64,000 nucleotides of DNA from CADEED01 sp043747875 (GCA_043747875.1 JAYTOI010000093.1:31813-95812); one strand, 5' to 3'; counted from the stretch's first letter, positions 51,191 through 60,850 are shown. The notes: generated by a model from the sequence alone, not told the origin. Made by a program: numbers and translations.

Positions 51191-51910
51191 TCAGAGGCGG
51201 TCGCGCCAGCCGGACAGGCGGGCCTGCAAACGCGTCAGGGCCTGGCCGTGTATCTGGCAGATCCGCGACTCGCTCACCTTCAACACCACTCCGATCTCCT
51301 TCAAGTTCAACTCGTCGTCGTAGTACAGGGACATGACCGTGCGCTCACGGTCGGGCAGGCCCGCAATGGCGTCGCTGAGAGCACTCCGAAATCGCTCATC
51401 GATGACGTCGCGGAATGGGTCCGCGTCCGGATCGGTGGCGTTGATCTCGCCCTCCTCCGTCGTGAGGCTCGCGATCTGGCAACCGGCCGCGTCCTCGACG
51501 ATCTTGTGATACTCCTCGAGGCTCACGCCCATCTTGTTCGCAACGTCGGTATCGCGCGCCTCGCGGCCGATCTCGGCCTCGAGCTCGCGGATCGCGGTCG
51601 CGACCGCGCGCGCCTTGCGATGCACGGAGCGCGGTGCCCAGTCGAGCTTGCGCAGCCCGTCGAGCATCGCGCCACGGATGCGGATGCCGGCGTAGGTCTC
51701 GAAGCTCGCGCCGCGCCCCGCAGAATAGTTAGAAGCCGCCTCGAGCAGGCCCAGCATGCCTGCCTGTACGAGGTCGTCGACCTCGACGGAGGCAGGCAGA
51801 CGTCCCGCCAGGTGATACGCGATGCGCTTCACCAGCTCGGCATGGCGCATCACCATGGCCTCGGTCTCCCGGGCACTGGGACGCTGGCTGTATGCGCTGA
51901 CTCCCGTCAC
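51191..51910 (-). CDS. fliA: RNA polymerase sigma factor FliA (sigma-28)
   Basis: The 239-residue sigma factor has region 2 (HAELVKRIAYHLAGRLPASV, DDLVQAGMLGLLEA) and region 4 (RERTVMSLYYDDELNLKEIG, VSESRICQIHGQAL). It directs late flagellar transcription from TAAA-N15-GCCGATAA promoters, one of which lies in this window upstream of the HDOD trio. It overlaps fleN by 4 bases. Confidence 0.95.
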   Translation of the reverse strand: MTGVSAYSQRPSARETEAMVMRHAELVKRIAYHLAGRLPASVEVDDLVQAGMLGLLEAASNYSAGRGASFETYAGIRIRGAMLDGLRKLDWAPRSVHRKARAVATAIRELEAEIGREARDTDVANKMGVSLEEYHKIVEDAAGCQIASLTTEEGEINATDPDADPFRDVIDERFRSALSDAIAGLPDRERTVMSLYYDDELNLKEIGVVLKVSESRICQIHGQALTRLQARLSGWRDRL

Positions 51911-52794
51911 CGGACCACCTCGAGACGGACCGACGGACGACGAATCAGACGCTCGACGAAGAACTCCACGTTACCCCGGGGGCCCTCGGCTACTGGCCAC
52001 ATATCGGCCCTGAGGGCCACGGTCTTGAGCGCCACGGAGGCCGGGGACTGCGGGTAGGCCTGCACAACGGGACGCTGTTCACGGATTGCGCGCCGCAGAA
52101 ACGGGTCTTCGGGGATCTCCCCGACGTAATCCAGCTCCACGGTGAGAAAGCGGGTCACCACGCGCTCGAAGCGCTGGAACAGCGCTTGTCCGAGCCCGCG
52201 ACCGCGCACCTGGTTCACGAGCACGCGAAATTTATCCACGCCGTGGTCGCGTGACAGGATCTTGATGAGCGCGTAGGCGTCGGTGAGCGACGCTGGCTCG
52301 TCGCAGATCACCACGAGCACCTGCTGTGCCGCCTGGGAGAACTGCAGCACCGAGCCGGCGATGCCGGGCGCCGTGTCGATCACCAGAAAATCGAGTTTGC
52401 TGGTGAGGTCGCCGAAGGCGCGCACCAGGCCGAGGTGCGTGAGCGTGTCGAGCTCGGCGAGCTCGGCGATGCCCGATGCGGCCGGCACCACGCGAAAACC
52501 CTGCGGCGCTTCGATGATCACCTCCTCGAGCGTGCAATTGCCGGCCAGCACGTCGGCGAGCGTCATGCGCGGAGTGAGGCCCAGGAAAACGTCGACGTTG
52601 GCGAGGCCAAGATCCCCGTCCAGCAACATGACCTCTTTGCCACGCTGTGCGAGCGTCGCGGCGAGATTCACGGCTATGGTGGTCTTGCCCACGCCACCCT
52701 TGCCGCCCGTCACGGCGATGACCTGCACCGGCGGTGCGTGCAGCATCCGCCCGGCACCGGCGAGGTTCGAATCGAGTGGCTTACGTGCCGACAT
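51907..52794 (-). CDS. fleN: Flagellar number regulator FleN/FlhG (MinD-like ATPase)
   Basis: The 295-residue ParA/MinD-type ATPase has the deviant Walker A GGKGGVGKTTIAVN, the switch DGDLGLANVDVFLG and Walker B FLVIDTAPG. In polar flagellates it counteracts FlhF and the FleQ activator to keep one flagellum per pole. It overlaps flhF by 14 bases and fliA by 4. The C-terminal part is shorter on motifs but of normal length. Confidence 0.94.
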   Translation of the reverse strand: MSARKPLDSNLAGAGRMLHAPPVQVIAVTGGKGGVGKTTIAVNLAATLAQRGKEVMLLDGDLGLANVDVFLGLTPRMTLADVLAGNCTLEEVIIEAPQGFRVVPAASGIAELAELDTLTHLGLVRAFGDLTSKLDFLVIDTAPGIAGSVLQFSQAAQQVLVVICDEPASLTDAYALIKILSRDHGVDKFRVLVNQVRGRGLGQALFQRFERVVTRFLTVELDYVGEIPEDPFLRRAIREQRPVVQAYPQSPASVALKTVALRADMWPVAEGPRGNVEFFVERLIRRPSVRLEVVR

Positions 52795-54022
52795 GGTCCG
52801 CTCCCGAAATCCTGCGCGTCATGGTTTCGTCGTCCGGTGTGGCGCTGTTGCGATGGGCGATGTCGACCGCGCGCGCCACCAGGCTGTGCGCGCGCGCGGG
52901 CTCGAGGTCCTCGGGCACCCGCTGGCCGTCGCTGCTGTATGCCGCCGGTAGTTTGGTGCGCACCAGCGCCGAAAGGATGCCGCCGAGGCTCACCGCCTCG
53001 TCGATCTTGGTGATGCACACCGCGGTGGGCTTGGCGAGCGCGAAGCGCTGCAGTACTTCGTCCATGGTGCCGGCCTGCATGCTCGCGGGCAGCACGATCG
53101 CACTCTCCATGCCGGCTCCGGAGGAAGAAGGCTGCATCTGCGACAGTACGCGCAGCCGGCGCGCGGCGTCCGGATCGCGCGGGCTGGCGCCGGCGGTGTC
53201 GATGAGCACGAGTTTCTGGCCCGAGAGGCCCGCGAGCAGCTCGGGCAACTCCGAGATGTCGTAGACGGTGTGCGCCTGGACGCCTAACAAACGTCCCAGC
53301 ATGTGCATCTGTTCGTGCGCGCCGATGCGCACCGCGTCGGCCGAGATCAGCGCGATGCGGCGCGGACCATGGCGCAGCACCCAGCGCGCGGCGAGCTTTG
53401 CGATCAGCGTCGTCTTGCCGGCGCCGGCCGGGCCCGCGAACGCGACGCGACCGCCCTGCTCGAGCCAGCGGTCGCCGGTGACCTGCACCGTGCGCGCGAT
53501 GGTGGCGAGCGCAAAACGCCGCGCGCCGCTGAAATCGAGATTCTGCGGAATCCTGCGGGCGAGCGAACCCGCCAGCTCGTTCGACAAGCCGATGCGGGCG
53601 AGCTCCTTGAGCATCGCGGCCTGCAGCGGCGAGCGGCGCGTCATGTCGTTCCACGTCAGCGTGGCCAACTGCGCCTCGAGCATGCGGCGCATGCCCTTCA
53701 CTTCCTCGGCCAGCGTGCTGTCGGCGGCGCGCGGCAATGCAGCCTGAGTCTGCGTGATCTCGGCCGAGAGCTGGGTCGATGCGCGCTTGGCGAAATCGAC
53801 ATTGCGTATCTGCCCATTGGCGCCGTGCTGCGGGGTGGCCGCGCGCTCGCGCGGATCTGCCGCCACGGTGCCGCGCTGCGAGTCGAGATCGATGGCCGCC
53901 ACGACTTCGACCTCTCCATCGACCTTGCCGGTAGACAGGATCACGGCGTCGGACCCCAGCTGCTCACGCACCTGCGCCAGCGCGGTGCGCATGTCCTTCG
54001 CGAGGTATCGTTGTATCTTCAT
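52781..54022 (-). CDS. flhF: Polar flagellar GTPase FlhF (SRP family)
   Basis: The 413-residue SRP-type GTPase has an N-terminal B domain (MKIQRYLAKDMRTALAQVRE). The G domain shows G1 AGPAGAGKTTLIAKL, ISADAVRIGAHEQ, and G3 LIDTAGASPRDP. It places the flagellar basal body at the pole, antagonised by FleN. It starts 11 bases after flhA. All GTPase motifs are intact. Confidence 0.94.
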   Translation of the reverse strand: MKIQRYLAKDMRTALAQVREQLGSDAVILSTGKVDGEVEVVAAIDLDSQRGTVAADPRERAATPQHGANGQIRNVDFAKRASTQLSAEITQTQAALPRAADSTLAEEVKGMRRMLEAQLATLTWNDMTRRSPLQAAMLKELARIGLSNELAGSLARRIPQNLDFSGARRFALATIARTVQVTGDRWLEQGGRVAFAGPAGAGKTTLIAKLAARWVLRHGPRRIALISADAVRIGAHEQMHMLGRLLGVQAHTVYDISELPELLAGLSGQKLVLIDTAGASPRDPDAARRLRVLSQMQPSSSGAGMESAIVLPASMQAGTMDEVLQRFALAKPTAVCITKIDEAVSLGGILSALVRTKLPAAYSSDGQRVPEDLEPARAHSLVARAVDIAHRNSATPDDETMTRRISGADHVGT

Positions 54023-54033
54023 CCGGTCCTCTC

Positions 54034-56124
54034 CTATCTACCCACCGCGGTCACCATGCGGACCTTGCGGTTGTCAGGCACTTCGTTCCACGCCAGCACG
54101 TGCAATCCGGGCACGCTCACGCGGAAGAACCGCGCCAGGGCCGAACGCAGGTTCGGCGGGGTCAGCAACACCGCCGGCTCGCCGCCACGTTCTTGACGTG
54201 CGACCGCGTCTGACAGACCTCGTTGCAAGCGCTCTGCCAGCCCGGGCTCCAAACCCGGGCTTCCCCCGGTATTCGTGAGCCCGTTTGACAGAAGTCGCTC
54301 GAGATCTGGCTCAAGTGTGATGACGGGCAATTCTTCGGCGAGTCCGACGATGTCCTGGACGATCTGTCGGCCCAGGGCAACCCTTACCTGACCGAGCAAA
54401 ATCTGCGGATCCGAGCTGCGCGGACCGGCTTCCGCCAAAGCTTCGACGATGGCGCGGACGTTGCGGATGGGCACCCGTTCCGCCAGCAGGCCCTGCATGA
54501 CGCGCACGACGATGGCCAACGGCAGCACCTTGGGCACCAGCTCGTCGACCAGCTTGGGCGCGGTCTTCGACAGGGTCTTCAACAACTGCTCCGCCTCTTC
54601 GTGACCGAACAGCTCGTGCGCATGCGTCTGGATCAGATGCGACAGGTGCGTCGCGATGACGGTGGCCGCGTCGACGACGGTGTAGCCCAGCGACTGCGCG
54701 TGCTCGCGCATGCTCGGCTCGATCCAGGTGGCCTCCATGCCGAACGCCGGATCGCGGGTGGCGAGGCCGTTCAGCGCTCCGAACACGCGGCCGGGGTTGA
54801 TCGCGAGCTCGCGGTCGGGGTGCACCACGCTCTCGCCGATGGCGACTCCGGCCAGCCGTATGCGGTAGGCATTCGGCCCCAGCTCGAGGTTGTCGCGTAT
54901 GTGCACGGGCTGCACCAGGAAGCCGAGCTCCTGCGTGAGCTTGCGGCGGATGCCGCGGATTCGGGCTAACAAGTCGCCGCCCTTGGTGCGATCGACGAGC
55001 GGCACGAGTCGATATCCGACCTCCAGACCGATGACGTCGATGGGACGCACGTCCTCCCACGACAGCTCCTGCACATCATTGGCCGGCGGCGGTGACCGCG
55101 CCTCGGGGACGATGGCCGCGGCGGCCTCCGCCTCGCGCCGTTTCTGCACGATGCGCCAGGCGTACCAGCCGCACAGGCCCGCCATGGAAAGAAAGACGAT
55201 GTTCGGCATGCCGGGGATCAGGCCCATGATGCCGAGCACCGCGGCCGCGACGCCCAGCGCCTTCGGCTGGCCGAACAGTTGTTTGCCGAGCTCGCTGCCG
55301 ACGTCCTGCTCGCGCGAGATTCGCGTAACGATGATGGCCACCGCAACCGACAGCATGAGTCCCGGAATCTGCGCCACCAGGCCGTCGCCGATGGTCAGCA
55401 AGGTGTACGTGCGCGTCGCCTCGCCCATCGGCAGGTCGTGCATCATCGTACCGATCAACAGGCCGCCGACGATATTGATGACCAGGATGAGGATGCCGGC
55501 GACGGCGTCGCCGCGGATGAACTTGCTGGCGCCGTCCATCGAACCGTAGAAGTCCGATTCGGCGCGGACCTCGGCGCGCCGATCGCGCGCCTGGTCCTGC
55601 GTAATGAGGCCGGCGTTCAGATCCGCGTCGATGGCCATCTGCTTGCCGGGCATCGCGTCCAACGCGAAGCGCGCCGACACTTCCGAGACGCGGCCCGCGC
55701 CCTTCGTGACGACGACGAAGTTGATGATGGTCAGGATGGTGAACACCACGGCTCCGACCGCATAGTTGCCGCCGATGACGAATTCACCGAACGCCGCGAT
55801 CACCTTGCCGGCCGCGTGCGAGCCCTCGTGGCCGTGCAGCAGCACCACGCGCGTCGATGCGACGTTGAGCACCAGGCGCAGGATCGTCACGAGCAACAGC
55901 ACGGTCGGAAATATCGCGAACTCGAGCGGCCGCTTCACCTGGAACACCGCCATCACGATGACCAGCGACAGCGCGATGTTGAACGTGAACAACACGTCGA
56001 GCAGCACCGGCGGCAGCGGCAGGATCAGCATCCCGAGGATCGAGATGAGACCCAGCGGCACGCCGATGCCGATGCGCATCAAGGTCGAAGTCGGATTTTC
56101 GGAGCTGGTGTTGGTAGTGGCCAT
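54034..56124 (-). CDS. flhA: Flagellar export gate protein FlhA
   Basis: The 696-residue export protein has eight N-terminal membrane helices (for example LGLISILGMLILPLPPVLLD) and the FHIPEP signature region, visible as RPLEFAIFPTVLLLVTILRLVLN. The cytoplasmic C-terminal half is from about residue 330 (RPIDVIGLEVGYRLVPL). It forms the nonameric ring that docks chaperone-substrate complexes. The final codons GTGGGTAGATAG contain the reverse complement of the recurring octamer. Confidence 0.96.
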   Translation of the reverse strand: MATTNTSSENPTSTLMRIGIGVPLGLISILGMLILPLPPVLLDVLFTFNIALSLVIVMAVFQVKRPLEFAIFPTVLLLVTILRLVLNVASTRVVLLHGHEGSHAAGKVIAAFGEFVIGGNYAVGAVVFTILTIINFVVVTKGAGRVSEVSARFALDAMPGKQMAIDADLNAGLITQDQARDRRAEVRAESDFYGSMDGASKFIRGDAVAGILILVINIVGGLLIGTMMHDLPMGEATRTYTLLTIGDGLVAQIPGLMLSVAVAIIVTRISREQDVGSELGKQLFGQPKALGVAAAVLGIMGLIPGMPNIVFLSMAGLCGWYAWRIVQKRREAEAAAAIVPEARSPPPANDVQELSWEDVRPIDVIGLEVGYRLVPLVDRTKGGDLLARIRGIRRKLTQELGFLVQPVHIRDNLELGPNAYRIRLAGVAIGESVVHPDRELAINPGRVFGALNGLATRDPAFGMEATWIEPSMREHAQSLGYTVVDAATVIATHLSHLIQTHAHELFGHEEAEQLLKTLSKTAPKLVDELVPKVLPLAIVVRVMQGLLAERVPIRNVRAIVEALAEAGPRSSDPQILLGQVRVALGRQIVQDIVGLAEELPVITLEPDLERLLSNGLTNTGGSPGLEPGLAERLQRGLSDAVARQERGGEPAVLLTPPNLRSALARFFRVSVPGLHVLAWNEVPDNRKVRMVTAVGR

Positions 56125-56142
56125 CGGTGGTTGAGCAAAGCG

Positions 56143-57243
56143 TTACTGGAACGTCGGCGGTGGCGGCGCGGGGGCACCGCTATCCCTGGCCGCCTTGAGT
56201 TGATAGACGTAGGTGAGGACCTGCGCCACGGTCACGTACAGTGCCGCCGGCACCTCGCGGCCCAGGTCCACGGTGCGATGCAGAGCGCGCGCCAGCGGCG
56301 GCGCCTCGACGATGGGCACGCCACTTTCCGTGGCGATCTCGCGAATGCGCGCGGCGAGCAGATCGGTACCCTTCGCGACGACGATCGGCGCGCGCATCTT
56401 CTGGTCGTCGTAACGCAACGCGACGGCGAAGTGCGTCGGGTTCGTGATCACGACGTCCGCCTTCGGGACCTCCTGCATCATGCGACCGCGCGCCAGCGCG
56501 CGCTGCGCCTCGCGGATGCGGCCGCGCACTTCGGGCGAGCCCTCGCTCTCCTTGTATTCCTCGCGCACTTCCTCGCGCGTCATGCGCAGATCCTTCGCGT
56601 GCTGCCAGAGCTGGTACGGCACGTCGACCGCGGCGATCGCGACGAGGCCGAGGCACAGCACCAGAAACGCGTAGCCCGCGAGCGCCGCCGAATGCGCGAT
56701 GGCGCCCTGGATGGGCTCGCTCGACAGGCCCATGAGCTGCGGTGTGAGACCCGACAGCAGCACCCATGCGATGGTGCCGACGACGGCAATCTTCGCCAGA
56801 CCCTTGCCCAGTTCCACCGTGCCGCGCGCCGAGAACATGCGGCCCAGGCCCTTGAGCGGATTGAGCCGCGAGAACTGCGGCATCAGCGCCTGGGTCGAAA
56901 CATTCCAGCCGCCGATCGCGAGCGGCGCGGCCAGCGCGGCGACGAACGTCGCACCGAGAATCGGCAGGATGATGATGAGCGAATGTGCGCCGGCATCCAT
57001 GAGCGCCGGCCAGATCACGTTCTCGCCAACGGCCACCTCCGGACGCAGGCTCAATGCGCCGCGCATGAGCTCCGCAAAGCGGCCGGCGGCGCCCTTGCCG
57101 AGCGTGTAGATAGCCACCGCGGCCGCGATGCACACCGCCGCCATCGACAGCTCGACGGAGCGCGGCACCTGGCCCTTCTTGCGCGCCTCCTCGAGGCGCT
57201 TGGGAGTTGCGAGTTCGGTACGTTCCTGTCCGCTTTCAGCCAC
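56143..57243 (-). CDS. flhB: Flagellar export switch protein FlhB
   Basis: The 366-residue protein starts with the canonical ERTELATPKRLEEARKKGQV. It has four membrane helices and the autocleavage motif NPTH in VVITNPTHFAVALRYD, needed for the rod/hook-to-filament substrate switch together with FliK. The C-terminus carries a Pro-rich tail (SGAPAPPPPTFQ). It lies 4 bases after fliR. Confidence 0.96.
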   Translation of the reverse strand: MAESGQERTELATPKRLEEARKKGQVPRSVELSMAAVCIAAAVAIYTLGKGAAGRFAELMRGALSLRPEVAVGENVIWPALMDAGAHSLIIILPILGATFVAALAAPLAIGGWNVSTQALMPQFSRLNPLKGLGRMFSARGTVELGKGLAKIAVVGTIAWVLLSGLTPQLMGLSSEPIQGAIAHSAALAGYAFLVLCLGLVAIAAVDVPYQLWQHAKDLRMTREEVREEYKESEGSPEVRGRIREAQRALARGRMMQEVPKADVVITNPTHFAVALRYDDQKMRAPIVVAKGTDLLAARIREIATESGVPIVEAPPLARALHRTVDLGREVPAALYVTVAQVLTYVYQLKAARDSGAPAPPPPTFQ

Positions 57244-57247
57244 GGCC

Positions 57248-58024
57248 TCATCCTTTCCCGAGGGCGCGCAGGAAGACGAGGCCCTGCGACAGCAGCTCGA
57301 CGAAGCTCTGCTGCATCGGCGCGACGCTCGCGAGCAGTACCAGCAGACCGACCACCAGCGAAACCGGAAAGCCGACGGCGAAGAGATTCAGCGAGGGCGC
57401 GGCGCGGCTGACGACGCCAAACGCGAGATTCACGATGAGCAGCGCGGTGACGCCCGGCAGCGCGATACCAATCGCTCCGGAGAACAGCGTGCCGCCCCAC
57501 AGGATGAGCTGCCACAGCCCACCCTGGCCGAGGCCCGTCATGCCAACCGGCATGCCGTACAGCCCCGCGACCAGGATCTGGATCAGCGCCACGTGGCCGT
57601 CGAGCGCCAGGAACGTGAACGTCGCCAGGATGACGTAGAGCTGACTGAGCGCCGGCGTGCTGCTGCCGCGCAACGGGTCGATGTTGAAGGCAAATGACAG
57701 GCCCATGCTGTTCGCGAGCAGTTGGCCCGCCAATGCCAGAGCGTCGAACACCACCTGCAGCGCGAAGCCGAGCGCGACGCCGATCAGCATCTGCTGGAAC
57801 ACCACCACCAGTCCCTGTGGCGAGAACGGCTTGACGTCGGTGGTCGGGATCATCGGCACGACGAGCGCGGTGATCGCGACGGCGAGGATGATGCGCGTGC
57901 GTGCCGACACGAAGCGCGCGCCGAACATCGGCGCGACCATGAGACAGGCGCCGATGCGCGCGAACGGGAAGAACCCCTGCGCCACCCACGCTTCGAGCTG
58001 TCCGGTTGTGAGCGCGATGGGCAT
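57248..58024 (-). CDS. fliR: Flagellar export gate protein FliR
   Basis: The 258-residue polytopic protein is the fourth gate gene after fliO, P and Q. Diagnostic stretches are RIGACLMVAPMFGARFVSART, GLSFAFNIDPLRGSSTPAL and the C-terminal AVGFPVSLVVGLLVLLASV. It is part of the FliPQR core of the export channel. It is normal length and 7 bases after fliQ. Confidence 0.95.
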   Translation of the reverse strand: MPIALTTGQLEAWVAQGFFPFARIGACLMVAPMFGARFVSARTRIILAVAITALVVPMIPTTDVKPFSPQGLVVVFQQMLIGVALGFALQVVFDALALAGQLLANSMGLSFAFNIDPLRGSSTPALSQLYVILATFTFLALDGHVALIQILVAGLYGMPVGMTGLGQGGLWQLILWGGTLFSGAIGIALPGVTALLIVNLAFGVVSRAAPSLNLFAVGFPVSLVVGLLVLLASVAPMQQSFVELLSQGLVFLRALGKG

Positions 58025-58031
58025 CGGGCCT

Positions 58032-58301
58032 CTAACCCACCATGCCGGGAATGCTTTCGATGAGCCCGCGCGTGTACTCGACCAGGGTGCGGAGCATCCA
58101 CGGCCCCGTGAACGCGAGTACGGCGGCCATCGCGAGCAGCTTCGGGATGAACGACAGTGTCATCTCGTTGATCGACGTCGCCGCCTGGAAGATGCCGACG
58201 ATGAGGCCGACGGCGAGCGCCGTGAGCAGCAGTGGTGCCGAGAGCATCAGCGTCATTTCCAGCGCCTGGCGGCCGATCGTGACTACGGTTTCGGGACTCA
58301 T
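58032..58301 (-). CDS. fliQ: Flagellar export gate protein FliQ
   Basis: The 89-residue protein has two membrane helices separated by the conserved loop (LIVGIFQAATSINEMTLSFIPK). It is a subunit of the FliPQR export gate. It is full length for the family and 17 bases after fliP. Confidence 0.95.
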   Translation of the reverse strand: MSPETVVTIGRQALEMTLMLSAPLLLTALAVGLIVGIFQAATSINEMTLSFIPKLLAMAAVLAFTGPWMLRTLVEYTRGLIESIPGMVG

Positions 58302-58318
58302 TGCTGGCTACCTGAAGA

Positions 58319-59098
58319 TCAGCGGAAGAAACTCTGGGCGATCGTGCCCATGACCAGCGCCCAGCCGTCGATGAGCACGAACAACATGATCTTGAACGGC
58401 AGCGAGATCAGCACCGGCGAGAGCATCATCATGCCCATCGACATCAGCACGCTGGCCACCACGAGATCGATGATCACGAACGGGATGAACAGCAGGAATC
58501 CGATCTGGAAGGCGGTTTTCAATTCGCTCGTGACGAAGGCCGGCACGAGAATGCTGAGCGGTACGTCGTTGGGCGTGGCGAAGCCCTTGCCGCCCGCGAT
58601 GCGCACGAAGGTCGCGATATCGGACTCGCGCGTCTGCTTGAGCATGAAGACCTTGAGCGGCTCGACGGCGGACCTGAGCGCGGCCTCGGCTTCCATGGTG
58701 CCGGCCAGATACGGTTGCACGGCCTGCGCATTCACCTTCTCCACGACCGGCGCCATGACGAAGAACGTGAGGAACAACGCGAGGCCGACCAGCACCTGGT
58801 TGGGCGGCGTCTGGCCGGCGCCGATCGCCTGCCGCAGGATTGCCAGCACGATCACGATGCGCGTGAACGCCGTCATCATGAGCATGATGGCCGGCAGCAG
58901 CGACAGCACCGTCATCAGCAACAGCACTTGCAGCGTCAGCGAGTACGTCTGTCCGCCGCCGGGCGCGGTCGTGACCGTGACCGCCGGCAGACCACTCCCG
59001 GTCGCGGCTTCGGCGCACGCCGGCAGCAGGAACAGGGCTGACAACCCGAGGAGGCGTACGAACTTCGATTGCCCGATATTCGTCGGCACACTCTTCAT
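58319..59098 (-). CDS. fliP: Flagellar export gate protein FliP
   Basis: The 259-residue protein has a cleavable N-terminal signal (LLGLSALFLLPACAEA). The conserved FliP blocks are MMTAFTRIVIVLAILRQAIG, QTPPNQVLVGLALFLTFFVM and FKTAFQIGF-like LKTAFQIGFLLFIPFVIIDLV. The signal superficially resembles a lipobox, but FliP is not a lipoprotein. It overlaps fliO by 4 bases. Confidence 0.96.
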   Translation of the reverse strand: MKSVPTNIGQSKFVRLLGLSALFLLPACAEAATGSGLPAVTVTTAPGGGQTYSLTLQVLLLMTVLSLLPAIMLMMTAFTRIVIVLAILRQAIGAGQTPPNQVLVGLALFLTFFVMAPVVEKVNAQAVQPYLAGTMEAEAALRSAVEPLKVFMLKQTRESDIATFVRIAGGKGFATPNDVPLSILVPAFVTSELKTAFQIGFLLFIPFVIIDLVVASVLMSMGMMMLSPVLISLPFKIMLFVLIDGWALVMGTIAQSFFR

Positions 59099-59484
59099 TT
59101 GCCGAGGCTCCGCAGCAGCAATTCTTTGAACGTCCGAGCCGTCGGCGTACCGGGCGGCGGAGCGACGGACACCGGGGCATCGGTTTTCGCTCCGACCGGG
59201 AAGACGTGCAGGGTGTTCACGGAATTCGCGGCTACGCCGATGAGGATGTCGGTGTCGCCGACGCGCACGAGCACGCAGCGCTCCTTGGGGCCCAGCAATC
59301 TATCGCCGAGCACCTGGATGCGGCCCTGGCCGGAGGTACCGAAGCCGCGCATGCGCTTGAACAGCCACGCGAGGCCGGCGATCACGCCGACGACCAGCAG
59401 CAGCGCGAGTGTGACCTCGAGCGTGCCGCCCCCGGCGGATGGCGCGGCGCTGGCCGCGGGCGCGGCGAAGAGAGGCGCGTCCAC
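59095..59484 (-). CDS. fliO: Flagellar export assembly protein FliO
   Basis: The 129-residue protein has one membrane helix (TLALLLVVGVIAGLAWLF) and a small cytoplasmic domain (IQVLGDRLLGPKERCVLVRVGD). It helps FliP assemble into the export gate. The typical position is between fliN and fliP. The N-terminal stretch is Ala/Pro-rich. Confidence 0.9.
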   Translation of the reverse strand: MDAPLFAAPAASAAPSAGGGTLEVTLALLLVVGVIAGLAWLFKRMRGFGTSGQGRIQVLGDRLLGPKERCVLVRVGDTDILIGVAANSVNTLHVFPVGAKTDAPVSVAPPPGTPTARTFKELLLRSLGK

Positions 59485-59490
59485 TGGCGG

Positions 59491-59799
59491 TTACTTGAGC
59501 TTCTTGATGCGCTCGGCCGGGCTCACCACGTCGGTGATGCGAATGCCGAACTTCTCGTTGACCACCACGACTTCACCGTGCGCCACGAGCGTGCCGTTCA
59601 CGAACACGTCGAAGGGCTCGCCCGCGGCGCGATCGAGCTCGACGACGCTGCCCTGGTTGAGCTGCAGCAGGTTGCGGATCGGGATGCGCGTGCGCCCCAC
59701 CTCCATGGACAGCGTGACCGGCACGTCGAGGATGACCTCGAGGTTGACGTCGGCACCGGCCTCGGCTTCATCGGTTGCGGCTTGTACTTTCGCGTTCAT
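59491..59799 (-). CDS. fliN: Flagellar C-ring switch protein FliN
   Basis: The 102-residue protein is mainly one SpoA domain (VILDVPVTLSMEVGRTRIP, LLQLNQGSVVELDRAAGEP, VNEKFGIRITDVVSPAERI). It forms the lower C-ring with FliM and binds the export ATPase complex. The ATG at 59799 is chosen because it starts the typical acidic N-terminus. It is slightly short for FliN but complete in the core. Confidence 0.94.
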   Translation of the reverse strand: MNAKVQAATDEAEAGADVNLEVILDVPVTLSMEVGRTRIPIRNLLQLNQGSVVELDRAAGEPFDVFVNGTLVAHGEVVVVNEKFGIRITDVVSPAERIKKLK

Positions 59800-59824
59800 G
59801 TCGATTTCCCTCGAAGAATGTTCT

Positions 59825-60835
59825 TCAGCTCGTCTTGCGCAGCAGCAGCGCATCGACCGCGTTGGTGCGCGGACGGCGCACACGCTGCTCGAAGCGCACC
59901 GACTGCTGGCCGCGCGATACGCCGTAGCTGCCGCGAAACAGCGGCACGCCCTCGGCGAGCACCGTGGCCTTGCCGGCGAAATCGCAGGGAATGACGTCGC
60001 CGGGCTTGAGGTTCACGAGCTGCGACAGCGTCACGCTGGCGTTGCCCAACAACGTGGACAGCTCGATCTCGGCGTCCTGGATGTCCTCCTTGAGCGAGGC
60101 CAGCCAGCGATCGTCCTGCACGGAGCTCGTGCCGCCCGCCCCGGCTTCGAGCACTTCCTTGATGGGCTCGAGCATCGCGAGCGGCATGACGATGTACAGA
60201 TCGCCGCCGCCGCCCTCGAGCGCGAGCTGGAAGCCGCTGATGACCACCGGCTCGGCCGGCGCGGCGATCTGCACGAAGCTCGGATTCACTTCCGTCTTGA
60301 TGTGATCGATGTCGATGGCCGCGACCGGCGCCCACGCCTCGCGCAGGTCGTTGAACGCGGCACGCACCACCATCTGGACCACGCGCATCTCGGTGGGCGC
60401 GAACTCGCGCGTCTCGTTCGTCTGTTGGCGGCCGGTGCCGCCGAAGAAATTGTCGACGATGCAGAACACCAGCTTCGGGTCGAGCGCGAACAGCGCGTTG
60501 CCGCGCAGCGGGTTCATGCGGATGAGATTCAGGTTGCTCGGCAGCGCCAGCGATTGCGCGAAGTCGCCGAACTTCGCGCTGCGCACCGGCATCACCGCGA
60601 TCTCGAGCGGCCGGCGCAGCATGTTGTAGAGACTGACGCGCAGGCTGCGCGCCATGCGCTCGTTGATGAGGTCGAAGGCCGGCATGCGAATGCGCATGGC
60701 GCCCTGGTCGCTCAGGAAGTCGTAGGGTCGTACTTCGCCCGGAATCGACGGCGCGTCGGTGTTGACGTCGCCCGAATCCACCGCGTTCAGCAACGCGTTG
60801 ACTTCTTCCTGATTGAGAACTTCTTGTGCGGGCAT
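59825..60835 (-). CDS. fliM: Flagellar C-ring switch protein FliM
   Basis: The 336-residue protein has the N-terminal CheY-binding type motif (LNQEEVNALLNAV), the middle CheC-like domain (GNALFALDPKLVFCIVDNFFGG, with the GGTG loop) and a C-terminal SpoA domain (LSQLVNLKPGDVIPCDF). The CheY-binding segment implies that chemotaxis genes exist elsewhere in the genome. The start ATG 60835 is preferred over GTG 60847 because GGAAGAG precedes it. Confidence 0.95.
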   Translation of the reverse strand: MPAQEVLNQEEVNALLNAVDSGDVNTDAPSIPGEVRPYDFLSDQGAMRIRMPAFDLINERMARSLRVSLYNMLRRPLEIAVMPVRSAKFGDFAQSLALPSNLNLIRMNPLRGNALFALDPKLVFCIVDNFFGGTGRQQTNETREFAPTEMRVVQMVVRAAFNDLREAWAPVAAIDIDHIKTEVNPSFVQIAAPAEPVVISGFQLALEGGGGDLYIVMPLAMLEPIKEVLEAGAGGTSSVQDDRWLASLKEDIQDAEIELSTLLGNASVTLSQLVNLKPGDVIPCDFAGKATVLAEGVPLFRGSYGVSRGQQSVRFEQRVRRPRTNAVDALLLRKTS

Positions 60836-60850
60836 TTGCTCTTCCACCCT

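Noticed and set aside
55279..57411. A 710-codon plus-strand frame across flhA and flhB
   Set aside because: It is antisense to two intact flagellar genes, and composition (His, Asp, Arg runs) is that of a shadow frame.
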